Shown here in pieces: positions 16,377 to 25,600 of a stretch of DNA of 61,046 bases. A model generated the notes under the pieces. That model saw only the letters and a program-made list of their open reading frames with translations. It had not been told where the DNA came from and did no database searches. Location of the stretch: assembly GCA_025062245.1 (NCBI GenBank), contig JANXAD010000005.1:1-61046 (forward strand), given 5' to 3'. Position numbers and translations under genes: made by a program. Each line of letters begins with the position of its first letter. The stretch's first letter is position 1. Source of the stretch: Thermodesulfobacteriaceae bacterium. Lineage in GTDB: Bacteria; Desulfobacterota; Thermodesulfobacteria; Thermodesulfobacteriales; Thermodesulfobacteriaceae.

Positions 16377-18749
16377 TTATTTTTTTGATTTTTTGGAATT
16401 TTTAGAAGTTCCTTTCTTTTTATTTTTTTCTTCCTTAGTAATTTCATAAAATTTACGAAGTTCTTTTAAGACCTTTTTATGAAACTCCTCTGGTTTACAT
16501 TCACTTAAAATTTCTATTACATCGTCTATGGTTTCAACAGTCCATAGGTGAAACTTTTGGGCTTTAATATCCTCTAAAACCTCTTCATCCAGAAGGATGT
16601 TATCAAAGTTTTTAGCTGGAACAATTACTCCTTGAGTTCCAGTAAATTTGGTAAGTTTACAAACTTTATAAAAACCCTCTATTTTTTCTTTAATTCCTCC
16701 TACGGGTTGAATGTTTCCAAACTGGTCAATAGAACCCGTAATAGCTATATCTTGTCTTAAAGGAATTTGAGAAATAGCAGAAAGAACTGCCATAAGCTCT
16801 GCTGCAGAGGCACTATCTCCTTCAACTGGTTCATAGGTTTGTTCAAAGGTTAAAGTGCAAGAAAGTTGAAGAGGAAAGTCAGAACTATATTTATTATAAA
16901 GGTAGGAAGAAAGGATAAGAACTCCCTTGGAATGGATAGGTCCACTCATATCTATTTCTCTTTCAATATTGACCACTCCCTTGGTTCCTGGAGAGACGTT
17001 AGCTGTAATTCTGGAAGGTTTTCCAAAACTATAATCTCCTAAAAGATAAACACTTAAACCATTTACTTGACTAACCCTTTTACCCTCAAGTTCAATTATA
17101 ATCTTCCCTTCCTTTATAAGTTCTCTAATTTTTTCCTCTATAAGATTTACTCTAAAAAATTTCTCCTTTATGGCCTTCTTAATAGACTTTTCCGTAATAT
17201 TTTCTTCTGAAGATAGGGCATGGGCTTCTCTTAAAAGATCTATAGTTTTAGAAAGAATCACATTAACTTTCTTACGGTCATTAGCTGAGTAAATAATGTA
17301 CTTTAAAACCTCAGAAAGGGCCTCAGAAGTTAGGTCCTTCAAATTTTCTTCTTTAACAATTTTCTTAACAATTTTAGGAAAGGCTTCTAAGAAGGTTTGG
17401 TCTAAGTCTACTACCGGATTGAACTCAGCTTTAATCTTAAAAAGTTCTCTAAACTCAGGATCATAAAGACTTAAAAGTTGATACAAATAGGGATCTCCGA
17501 TAAGGAAAACCTTAGCTGAAAAATTAATAGGTTCAGGTAAAAGTCCTATATGGGGAACGGGAATTTCTTCTATCATCCCTCCCATAATATAGAGTTTTTT
17601 ATGTAGAAGGGTTCTTTTTAAAATAAGCCAGAGATAGGGATTTTTAAGAACTTCCCAAAGGTTTAATATTATATAACCACCATTAGCTCGGTGAAGACTT
17701 CCAGGAGTAAGACTTAAATGATCAGCATAAAGAATACCCATTTCAGCTCTGTAATTAATTTGGCCAAAAAGCCCCTTTAAGGTAGGAATTTTTTCATAAA
17801 TTACAGGACATCCTTGGGTTTCCGTGTTATCTATAAGAACATTTACTCTAAAAATATTAAGAGCTCTGTTAATACTATTTTGAAGAATAAGGTTCCCCTT
17901 AGATTTTTCCCAATCAATAAAAATATTAATATTTTTAACCAGTTCTTTCTTAAAAACCTCTAGGTATTCTTTTACTTCTGGAATAGAACCAAATTCACTT
18001 TCTAATTTTTGACAGGCTCTATTTACCAACTCTTTAGCAAATTTTTCTCTTAATTTAGAAACCTCTTCTCCTAAGGAATTATCAAGTTCCCTTAATCTTC
18101 TCATATGTTCACGAAAGATAGGTTCAAATTGAGACAAATTTCTTTGATATTCTTCTCTTATAGCAGGTTCCCTTAAAAGTTCTTGTTCAGAAAGGGGAGT
18201 TTCAACCTTAAAAATAGGAAGAATCTGAATCCCTGAGGGACCAAAAAGAACCATTAAGTTATACTCCTTAGCTTTTTCTGTGAGTTCATTTATAACTTGA
18301 TCCTTTTTTTCCCCTATTTCCTTAGTAAGTTTGGCTAAAGCTTCCTCATATTCTTTACTTTCATAAGTCTTAAGGGTTTCTCTTTTCAAAAATTCTAAGA
18401 CCTCTTCCACATACTCAGCAAATTTTTTCCCTGTTCCAGAAGGTAAAATTAAGGCTTTAGGTTTGGCAAAATCAGAAAAATTATAAACATAACATACATC
18501 TGAAGGGGTAGGCTTATTCTTAGCTTCCTTTTCTATTCTTTTTAAAGTATAATAGGTTCTCCCAATTCCGTTAGGACCACATACATAAACATTATAACCC
18601 TCTTTATCTAACTTTAGAGCTAAATCAAAGGCTTTTTCTACTCTTTCTTGATTAGGAAAGAGATCTTCTTCAGGATAAGAAGAAGTTCCTTCGGTAAAGG
18701 AAAAATTTATATTTAAATCTTCAAAGGTTAATTTTTTTCCACTCACCAC
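16377..18749 (-). CDS. Lon-like ATP-dependent protease (YcbZ/LonH type)
   Basis: A 790-aa S16-family protease with an N-terminal AAA+ module. The Walker A loop is GPNGIGRT near residues 58-65, with Arg where Lys is usual. Residues about 130-290 form the family's long helical insert. The C-terminal protease domain has the catalytic dyad S646 (EGDSASAAE) and K687 (VGGIKEK). The tail is lysine-rich (KEEKNKKKGTSKNSKKSKK). The domain order fits the YcbZ/LonH class rather than classical LonA, which has a larger N-domain. Start is GTG, followed by a second GTG codon. A sigma32-like -10 lies upstream. Confidence 0.9.
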   Translation of the reverse strand: MVSGKKLTFEDLNINFSFTEGTSSYPEEDLFPNQERVEKAFDLALKLDKEGYNVYVCGPNGIGRTYYTLKRIEKEAKNKPTPSDVCYVYNFSDFAKPKALILPSGTGKKFAEYVEEVLEFLKRETLKTYESKEYEEALAKLTKEIGEKKDQVINELTEKAKEYNLMVLFGPSGIQILPIFKVETPLSEQELLREPAIREEYQRNLSQFEPIFREHMRRLRELDNSLGEEVSKLREKFAKELVNRACQKLESEFGSIPEVKEYLEVFKKELVKNINIFIDWEKSKGNLILQNSINRALNIFRVNVLIDNTETQGCPVIYEKIPTLKGLFGQINYRAEMGILYADHLSLTPGSLHRANGGYIILNLWEVLKNPYLWLILKRTLLHKKLYIMGGMIEEIPVPHIGLLPEPINFSAKVFLIGDPYLYQLLSLYDPEFRELFKIKAEFNPVVDLDQTFLEAFPKIVKKIVKEENLKDLTSEALSEVLKYIIYSANDRKKVNVILSKTIDLLREAHALSSEENITEKSIKKAIKEKFFRVNLIEEKIRELIKEGKIIIELEGKRVSQVNGLSVYLLGDYSFGKPSRITANVSPGTKGVVNIEREIDMSGPIHSKGVLILSSYLYNKYSSDFPLQLSCTLTFEQTYEPVEGDSASAAELMAVLSAISQIPLRQDIAITGSIDQFGNIQPVGGIKEKIEGFYKVCKLTKFTGTQGVIVPAKNFDNILLDEEVLEDIKAQKFHLWTVETIDDVIEILSECKPEEFHKKVLKELRKFYEITKEEKNKKKGTSKNSKKSKK

Positions 18750-18787
18750 TTTTTAATTTTAATTGAAAAAATATTAAAAACAAGTCT

Positions 18788-18798
18788 ATTATATGGGG
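18788..18798 (-). promoter_or_regulatory. Heat-shock-like -10 element of the Lon-like gene
   Basis: On the minus strand 18798-18788 reads CCCCATATAAT, which joins the sigma32 -10 consensus (CCCCAT-T-T type) to a perfect sigma70 TATAAT. It lies 39 bases before the GTG start. No good CTTGAAA -35 is present at the standard spacing; the nearest resemblance, TTCAAA, is about 18 bases upstream. Heat-shock control of a Lon-type protease would be expected biology. Confidence 0.45.
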
Positions 18799-19107
18799 TC
18801 TATATTGCCCTCATTTTTTGAATACCTTGAAGGTTAGGGTAAATATTATAGCCTTCCAAAGACCAAAAAACCTAAAGAAAAGTTTTTTAAAGAAAGGATA
18901 GAGGAGGGGTCAGAGCTATTCCAAGAGGGTTTTGAGAATATGACAAGGAGAAGTGAGCTTTTTAATAGGGTAGGGGCAAATTTGGCAGGGAAACTCTTTA
19001 GGGCTTTGGATTTTATTTATGACCAGCTTGAAAGTGGGAGGAAATTTAGGGTTTTAGAAAGTTTTTCACAGGGTTTTAAGGAGGGAGTGTTTGGAGGAAA
19101 TGGATAA
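18793..19107 (+). pseudogene. Unknown open frame with in-frame TAG
   Basis: One frame runs 105 codons from an ATG at 18793 to TAA at 19105, but codon 15 is TAG (18835-18837). After it, 89 codons stay open and read like a charged helical protein (ERIEEGSELFQEGFENM, RALDFIYDQLESGRKF, ending SQGFKEGVFGGNG). No start codon follows the TAG until ATG at codon 54 of the frame. Either the gene is broken or the true start is unusual. I recognise no family. It lies in transposon debris and overlaps the Lon promoter. Confidence 0.5.
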
Positions 19108-19129
19108 AAGGGGTGCGAAAAATTCCACA

Positions 19130-19480
19130 CTCTAAGATTTTAAGGGTCCAAATTTTGGAGCCCCTCAAGTCTCTCAAGTCCATAGTATTTAGGACTGTGT
19201 GTTATTTTTATAAACTCTTCACCATACCATCTTAACGGTGACTTATTATTTAAGTTAAAATTTACCTTCCCTATCCGAGGTCTCTCCTTCCTGAATCGCA
19301 AAATAAATTCCACTACTTAAGCTCTTAACGACCTCTGTCTTCCTCTTTCATCTATATTATAGTGGTCTTTGAAACTTCAAAGGTCTTTTTAGTAGCTTCA
19401 GGCTTCTTTTATAAAGTTTAACCTTTCTAACCTTTTAGCTTCTTTGATAAGGGGAAGTTTTAAGGGTATTGATTTTAATC
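19130..19480 (-). pseudogene. Decayed transposase fragment
   Basis: Reading the minus strand gives broken pieces of an integrase-type transposase N-terminus: KEAKRLERLNFIKEA, then VVEFILRFRKERPRIGKVN around 19320-19255, in separate frames with several stops. The FRKERPRIGK segment is what precedes the catalytic core in IS481-like enzymes. Bases 19301-19321 match 42111-42131 at 19 of 21 positions, so the two remnants share an ancestor. Confidence 0.55.
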
Positions 19481-19481
19481 C

Positions 19482-19521
19482 ATTTATGAAATAATTTTTT
19501 GAAAAAAATTTTTTCATAAAT
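19482..19521. repeat. 40-nt near-perfect inverted repeat before the HdrA-MvhD gene
   Basis: Outer arms ATTTATGAAA (19482-19491) and TTTCATAAAT (19512-19521) are exact complements. The inner bases (T-rich then A-rich) also pair, so almost the whole 40 nt can fold, with one mismatch. It ends 13 bases before the ATG at 19535, next to the RBS GGGAGAGGG. It may be an operator, a 5' UTR stem, a terminator for upstream transcripts, or the end of the decayed insertion element. Confidence 0.7.
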
Positions 19522-19534
19522 AGGGAGAGGGAAG

Positions 19535-21844
19535 ATGAATAAGGTGGGGATAGTTTTTTGCACCTGTGGAGAAACTCTTAGAGAAAAAATAGACTTTAAA
19601 GCCTTAGAAGAGGTGGCCCAAGGTTTAGAGGGTGTTTCAGAAGTTTTAACTGTTTCCCTTCTTTGTAAAAATCCAGAAAAAATTTTAGATCCTTGGAAAG
19701 GTAAAGTGACCCATCTCTTAATTGGAGCTTGTTCTGAACGTTCTTCTCTAAATTTTTCAGAGGAGCGTATTTTAAAACTTTTAGATTATTTAGGTATAAA
19801 TCAAGGCTTTTTTGAAACTGTAAACTTAAGAGAACAGTGTGCTTGGATCCATAGGTCTCAACCTATATCTAAGGTAACAGGAAAAGCTATAGATATGCTT
19901 CTTATGGCTCATGCAAAACTGCTTCTTAATCAGCCTGCAGTAGAAATTAGAAATTTAGTTCCTAAAGTTTTGGTTGTAGGAGGAGGAGTATCAGGGCTTT
20001 CTGCAGCTTTAGGTTTAGCAAATTTAGAATTAAAGGTCACCTTAGTGGAAAAGGAACCCTATTTGGGGGGTACAGCCTGTAAAATCCCTTTTCTTTGGCA
20101 AAGTGAGGGTAGTTACAGTTTTTGCACCTCAGAATGTGTAATACCTGTTTTAACCAAAGAGGTTCTCTTTTCTGATAAAGTAGAAGTTTTTACTTCTACT
20201 CAAGTGAGAAAAGTTTCCAAGGAAGATGGAAATTTTAAGGTAACCCTTTTAAAAGCTCCTGAATATGTAAATCCTGAAAGATGTATTTCCTGTGGAAAGT
20301 GTAAAGAGGTCTGTCCTGTAACAGTTCCTAATCCCTTTGAATTTGGAAATAAAGAAAAAAAAGCCATAGATAAAGAATTTTTTTTACATGTCCCTGATAT
20401 CTATTTTTTAGATTCAGAAGCTTGCAATTTTTGTGGAAATTGTGTAGAGGTTTGTCCAACCCAAGCTATTAATTTGAAGGCTAAACCTAAGGTGATGGAA
20501 AAAACCGTGGGAGCTATAATTGTGGCCTCTGGATTTTATCCAGCAACCTTAGATGAAACTTTAAAAACCTATCCCCAGATAAAATTAAAAAGTTCTAAAA
20601 TAATTACTCTTACTCAGTTTGAGCGCTTGATAGCCTATAGATTTTTTGGAAAACCACCCCTTAGTATAGTTTTTATTCTTTGTTCTAAGGATCAAGTAGG
20701 TTACTGTTCTAAGTTATGTTGTAATATTGTGGCTAAGCATGCTTTTAGACTGGCAAACTTTTATCCAGGAACTCAAGTAACCGTTGTTTATCAGGAATTA
20801 GCTCCTCTGGGGCGTCATGGAGAGTTCTTTTTAAAGACAGCTCTCCAAAAGGGAGTTGAACTGATTAAAACCACGGTTGAAGGAATAGAAGAAGGACAAG
20901 AGGGTTGGTTAGTGATTAAGACTCCTGAAGGAGATTATGAAGCAGATTTGGTAGTCTTAGCTGAACCTCTGGTTTATGCTGCATCTGAAATTTTGAAACA
21001 GCTTCAAGTTCCTACGGATAGTTCTGGATTTCCAATAGAATCTCAAGAACCTAAGATAATAAGACCAGGAGAAACCTATGTAGATAGAGTTTTTATAACG
21101 GGGGCTGCTAAAGGATTTAAGGATGTTCAAGAAAGTGTTGAATCAGGAGCATATGTAGCTTGGAAAGCCTATGTTTCTTTAAAAGGAGAGGTTAAAAAAT
21201 TTGTTTCTCAGATAGATCCCCTTAGGTGTTGTAAATGCCTGACCTGTACAAGAATTTGCCCTCACGGAGCTATAGAAGTTAGGAAAAAAACTTTTCAAAT
21301 TTACATAGATCCTGCTTTCTGTAAGGGATGTGGTCTTTGTGTAAGTGTTTGTCCTACTAAGTCTATTTCTCTGAGAAATTTAACAGAGATTCAACTTTTA
21401 AATATGTTAGATAAAGCTTTTGTCCATGCTGATTCAGAGGAAGCTCGTGTAGTAGCCTTTCTTTGTTACTGGTGTGCCTATGCTGCAGCAGATTTAGCTG
21501 GTCCTAAAGGTTTTGAGTTTCCTATTAATTCTCGCACTATTAAAATTCGCTGCTCCGCCTCAATTGATCCTTCAGTTTTAATTAAAATTTTAGCCTCCCA
21601 AAAGGCAGACAAAATTTTAATTGCAGGGTGTCCCCCTCAAAACTGCCATCACCTAAAAGGAAACTACCTGGCAGATAGGAGAATCAATTTTTTAAAGGAA
21701 ACCTTAGAAACTATAGGATTATCTAAAGAACTTTTAAGATACGAACCCATAGGAGTGGTTCTCTCAGACCAATTAACTAAAATTTTAATTAGTATGATTA
21801 AAAAGGAGGAAAAACTTAAGAGAAAAGTTGGTAGAGCTCCTTAG
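19535..21844 (+). CDS. HdrA-MvhD fusion flavoprotein (QmoB-like)
   Basis: A 769-aa soluble iron-sulfur flavoprotein. N-terminal domain with C9, C11, C44, C66 and C102, as in HdrA. FAD fold at VLVVGGGVSGLSAALGLA (about 145-162). Four [4Fe-4S] motifs at C250-C260, C297-C307, C565-C575 and C596-C606. C-terminal MvhD domain (from about 638) with FLCYWCAYAAADLAG and AGCPPQNCHHLKGN. The order HdrA then MvhD is that of QmoB, which passes electrons between menaquinol and APS reductase, and of HdrA-MvhD fusions in electron-bifurcating complexes. No qmoA, qmoC, aprAB, hdrBC or hydrogenase gene is adjacent, so the partner is unknown. Convergent with rsmI, 29-base overlap. Confidence 0.9.
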   Translation: MNKVGIVFCTCGETLREKIDFKALEEVAQGLEGVSEVLTVSLLCKNPEKILDPWKGKVTHLLIGACSERSSLNFSEERILKLLDYLGINQGFFETVNLREQCAWIHRSQPISKVTGKAIDMLLMAHAKLLLNQPAVEIRNLVPKVLVVGGGVSGLSAALGLANLELKVTLVEKEPYLGGTACKIPFLWQSEGSYSFCTSECVIPVLTKEVLFSDKVEVFTSTQVRKVSKEDGNFKVTLLKAPEYVNPERCISCGKCKEVCPVTVPNPFEFGNKEKKAIDKEFFLHVPDIYFLDSEACNFCGNCVEVCPTQAINLKAKPKVMEKTVGAIIVASGFYPATLDETLKTYPQIKLKSSKIITLTQFERLIAYRFFGKPPLSIVFILCSKDQVGYCSKLCCNIVAKHAFRLANFYPGTQVTVVYQELAPLGRHGEFFLKTALQKGVELIKTTVEGIEEGQEGWLVIKTPEGDYEADLVVLAEPLVYAASEILKQLQVPTDSSGFPIESQEPKIIRPGETYVDRVFITGAAKGFKDVQESVESGAYVAWKAYVSLKGEVKKFVSQIDPLRCCKCLTCTRICPHGAIEVRKKTFQIYIDPAFCKGCGLCVSVCPTKSISLRNLTEIQLLNMLDKAFVHADSEEARVVAFLCYWCAYAAADLAGPKGFEFPINSRTIKIRCSASIDPSVLIKILASQKADKILIAGCPPQNCHHLKGNYLADRRINFLKETLETIGLSKELLRYEPIGVVLSDQLTKILISMIKKEEKLKRKVGRAP

Positions 21845-22652
21845 AAGAAAGACCATACTTTTGAGCTAAAAGTTTAATTCTTTCTTTCAATTTAAAGCCT
21901 TGATTTTTCAAAAGTTCAAATTCTTTCTTTATAACCTCTAAGAGCTCTCCATCCTTTATATTTATGAGATCGGTTTTTAAAAAGGAATTTTCCTCAGGCA
22001 TAATTATTAGAGTTATTTCTCCTAAAAACTCTTCTCTTTCAAGTAAGCTTTTAAAATCAGACCAAGTAAGTTCTTCATAAATCTTAGTTAATTCTCGAGC
22101 TAAAAAACACTTCCTATTTCCTAAAATTTCTAAAAGTTCCTTTAAAGTCTTTTTAAAACGGTGAGGAGCTTCAAAAATAACCAATGGTAGATCTATCGGA
22201 ACTTTACTTAAAAGTTTTATCTTTTCTAACTTTTTTCGAGGAAGAAATCCGAGGAAAAGAAAACCCTTTTCTAAAAAAATCCCTGAAACGCTTAGGGCAC
22301 AGGTTAAAGCTGAAACCCCAGGAACAGGAACTATTTTAATACGGTTTTGATAAACTTCTTTTACTAAAAGTGCTCCTGGATCGGAAAGAAGAGGAGTTCC
22401 TGCTTCACTTACTAAAGCTACTTCTTCTCCTTTCTTTAAAAGTTCTAAAATTTTAGGAATCCTTTTCTTTTCGATATTTTTATAAAAACTTATCAAGTTT
22501 TTTTCTCCTAACTGGTAATAGTTTATAAGTTTTTTAAAAGAACGGGTATCCTCACAAACTACATACCTAACCCTTTTTAATACCTCTAAAGCCCTTAGGG
22601 TAATATCTTTAAGATTTCCGATAGGAAGTCCAACTACAAAAAGACAACTCAT
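21816..22652 (-). CDS. rsmI: 16S rRNA 2'-O-methyltransferase RsmI
   Basis: SAM-dependent methylation of C1402 ribose in 16S rRNA. Tetrapyrrole-methylase fold with LFVVGLPIGNLKDITLRALE, VVCEDTRSFKKL, SEAGTPLLSDPGALLV and VIFEAPHRFKKTL, all diagnostic for RsmI. 278 aa is normal. Starts 4 bases inside dnaE, closing the ten-gene operon. The 3' end overlaps the convergent HdrA-MvhD gene. Confidence 0.96.
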   Translation of the reverse strand: MSCLFVVGLPIGNLKDITLRALEVLKRVRYVVCEDTRSFKKLINYYQLGEKNLISFYKNIEKKRIPKILELLKKGEEVALVSEAGTPLLSDPGALLVKEVYQNRIKIVPVPGVSALTCALSVSGIFLEKGFLFLGFLPRKKLEKIKLLSKVPIDLPLVIFEAPHRFKKTLKELLEILGNRKCFLARELTKIYEELTWSDFKSLLEREEFLGEITLIIMPEENSFLKTDLINIKDGELLEVIKKEFELLKNQGFKLKERIKLLAQKYGLSSKELYQLFS

Positions 22653-25600
22653 GAATCTGGGCTATTTTGAACTACTTTTAGCTTAACTTCTGGAAAAGTT
22701 GAAAGAAAAAGACTTACTTTTTCATAGCTTGGATTTAATCTATATCCATTAACCTCAAAAACAACTTTACAATCGGGATAAAAAAGGTGAAAGTTTACAG
22801 GTAGTCCCTCTTCTTTTTGTAAAAATTCACTTAATTGATAGAGAAACTCTTCTTTAACCTTTTCATAAGAAAAATGAATTTCTACTACACCCCTTTTAAA
22901 AAAATTCATACTTTCTAAGTATTCTAAATCCTCTATCAATAAAATAGTTTCTTCCTCATTTTTATCTATTTCTCCTTTAAACCAAAGTAAAGTCCCTTCT
23001 TTCATTTTTTCCATCCTTTGTCTATACACTTCTTGAAAGACAAGGGCTTTTATAAAGGAAGTTTCATCTTCTATTTTTAGAAGGGCTATTTTTTCACCGC
23101 TTTTAGTATTTTTGAGTTTTAATTCAGAAATCAATCCTGCAACTATAGCTTTGTAACCTTCTGGAAGAGTTTTAAGAGTTTCTAAGTTGGTTAAAGTAAA
23201 GATATTTATCCAAGGTCTGTATTTTCTCAAGGGATGATCGGTTAAATAGAATCCTAAGGCCTCCCTTTCAAAGTTTAAAGTTTCTTCCCAGCTCCAGGGA
23301 GGAATTTCTTCTAATTTTATACTGGAATCCAGGTTTAATAAAGTTGTCTGTCCAAAAAGGGTAGAATATCTGCTTTGAGAAGAAAAAGAAAGAACTGAAG
23401 ATAGATGGTACAAAAGTTTAGCTCTATTAGAGTCTAAACTATCAAAGGCTCCTGATTTAATTAAAAATTCTATAGTCTTTTTGTTTACCTTCTTAGTGTC
23501 TACCTTTTTACAAAAGTCTATAAAAGAGGTGTAGGGTCTTTTTTTAAGAATTTCTTGAACCGCTTCTTCTCCCACATTCTTAATAGCTTGGAGCCCTATT
23601 CTTATCTTATTTTCTTCTATAGAAAATCCTAATTCACTTTTATTTATCTCAGGAGGTAAAATAGAAATTCCCATTTCACGGGAAACTCTTAGATATTTGC
23701 TTACTTCTTCACTTTTCCCTGCTTCATAGGTAAGAATAGAAGCCATAAAGTAAATGGGATAGTGGGCTTTTAAGTAAGCTGTTTGATAGGCTAAAAGAGC
23801 ATAGGCTGCCGAATGACTTTTATTGAAACCATAATCCGCAAACTTTTCTATTAGTTCAAAAACCTTAAGAGCAATTTCTTGAGGAATATTTCTTTCTAAA
23901 GATCTTTTTACGAACTCCTCTCTCAAGCTTTCCATAAGTTTTTTTTCTTTTTTACCGATAGCTCTTCTTATAAGGTCTGCTTCTCCCAGAGAATAACCTG
24001 CAAAGGCTCTGGCAATCTCCATAACCTGTTCTTGATAAACAATTACTCCGTAAGTTTCTTTTAAAATAGGCTCAAGTAAGGGATGAAGATATTCAGGAAT
24101 TCTTTTCCCCTGTTTAGTTTCAATGTATTGCTCAACTAAGCCACCCTCTAACGGACCAGGTCTATATAAAGCTAAAACTGCTATAAGATCGTTAAAATCG
24201 GTAGGCTTAAGTTTTTTTAGAAGCTCTTTCATCCCAGGAGATTCTAACTGAAAGACTCCATCCGTATTTCCTTCCCTTAAGAGTTCAAAGGTTTTTTCAT
24301 CATCTAAAGGGATTTCATCTAAGTTTAGTTCTTTACCTTCATATTTTTTAATCAATTTTAGGGTATGATTGATAATGGTTAGAGTTTTTAGACCTAAAAA
24401 GTCAAATTTAATTAAGCCTACTGTTTCACAAGCTTTCATATCAAACTGAACCAAAGTTTCATTTTCATCAATTTTAAGAAGAGGAGCCACCTCTGTAATG
24501 GGTTTACCGCTTATTACCACACCAGCTGCATGTTGACTTACATGTCTCGGAAGGCCTTCAAGTTTACTGGCTAATTCAAAAAGCTCTCTTACCTTTTCAT
24601 TTTTTTGCATTAATTCTTGAATTTCAGGTCTTTTAAGTTCCTTTTCTAAAGTAACATTTGAACCAAGAGTTATCATTTTGGCTAAGGTGTCAACTTCCTT
24701 AGGCTTAAAACCAAGAACTCTTCCTACATCCCTTACTACTTGACGAGCTTTAAGTTGGCCAAAGGTTGCAATTTTAGCTATCCTATCCCTTCCATAGGTT
24801 TGAGCTACATATTCTATAACTTCATCTCTTCTTTCCATACAAAAATCTACATCTATGTCAGGTAAACTTGGTCTTTCCTTATTTAGAAATCTTTCAAAAA
24901 GTAGACCCCAACGAAGGGGATCTAAATTGGTAATTCCAAGGGCATAGGCACAAAGAGAACCTGCAGCTGAACCTCTTCCAGGTCCTACAGGAATACCACG
25001 AGATTTAGCCCATTCAATAAAGTCGGAAACTATTAAAAAGTAGCCACTGTAACCCTTTTCTATAATGACTTCTAATTCCTCTTCCAATCTTTTCTCGTAG
25101 TTTTCCTTTAAAGTCCAAAGTTCTCCTCTTTTTTCTAACTCCTTAAGTCTTTTCTCCAATCCAGAGTAAGCCTTTTTTTTCAGATAACTCTCTTCTGTTT
25201 CTCCCGGAGGAACCTTAGCCTTTGGGAAAAGAGGCTCTTCTAACTTAAGCTCTAAGTTTACCTTTTCAAAAATTTCAAGGGTATGGCTCAACACTTCCAA
25301 AGGATAATTTTTAAACCTTTCCCTTAGGTCTTCTTCAGGGGCCAAGTAAAGCTTATTCGTATTAAATCTAAATCTATTAGGGTCAGTAATTTTATGTCCA
25401 GTTTGAATACAAAGAAGAACTTCGTGAGCTAAGGCATCTTCAGGATTAAGATAGTGACAATCTGCAGTGGCTACAACCTTGATTTTCAACTTTTCAGAAA
25501 TTTCCATCATAATTTGATTTACCCTTTTTTGCTCAGGAATTTCGTTTTCTTGAATTTCCAAATAAAAGTCTTCTCCTAAAACTTCCTTATATTCCTTAGC

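Noticed and set aside
16133-16449. Plus-strand Ser/Leu/Phe-rich frames opposite the small acidic gene
   Set aside because: They look like shadow frames of the minus strand, with no RBS and low-complexity composition.
24422-24429. TGTTTCAC, half of a parS-like site
   Set aside because: It is inside dnaE, the other half is not present, and symmetry fails after eight bases.
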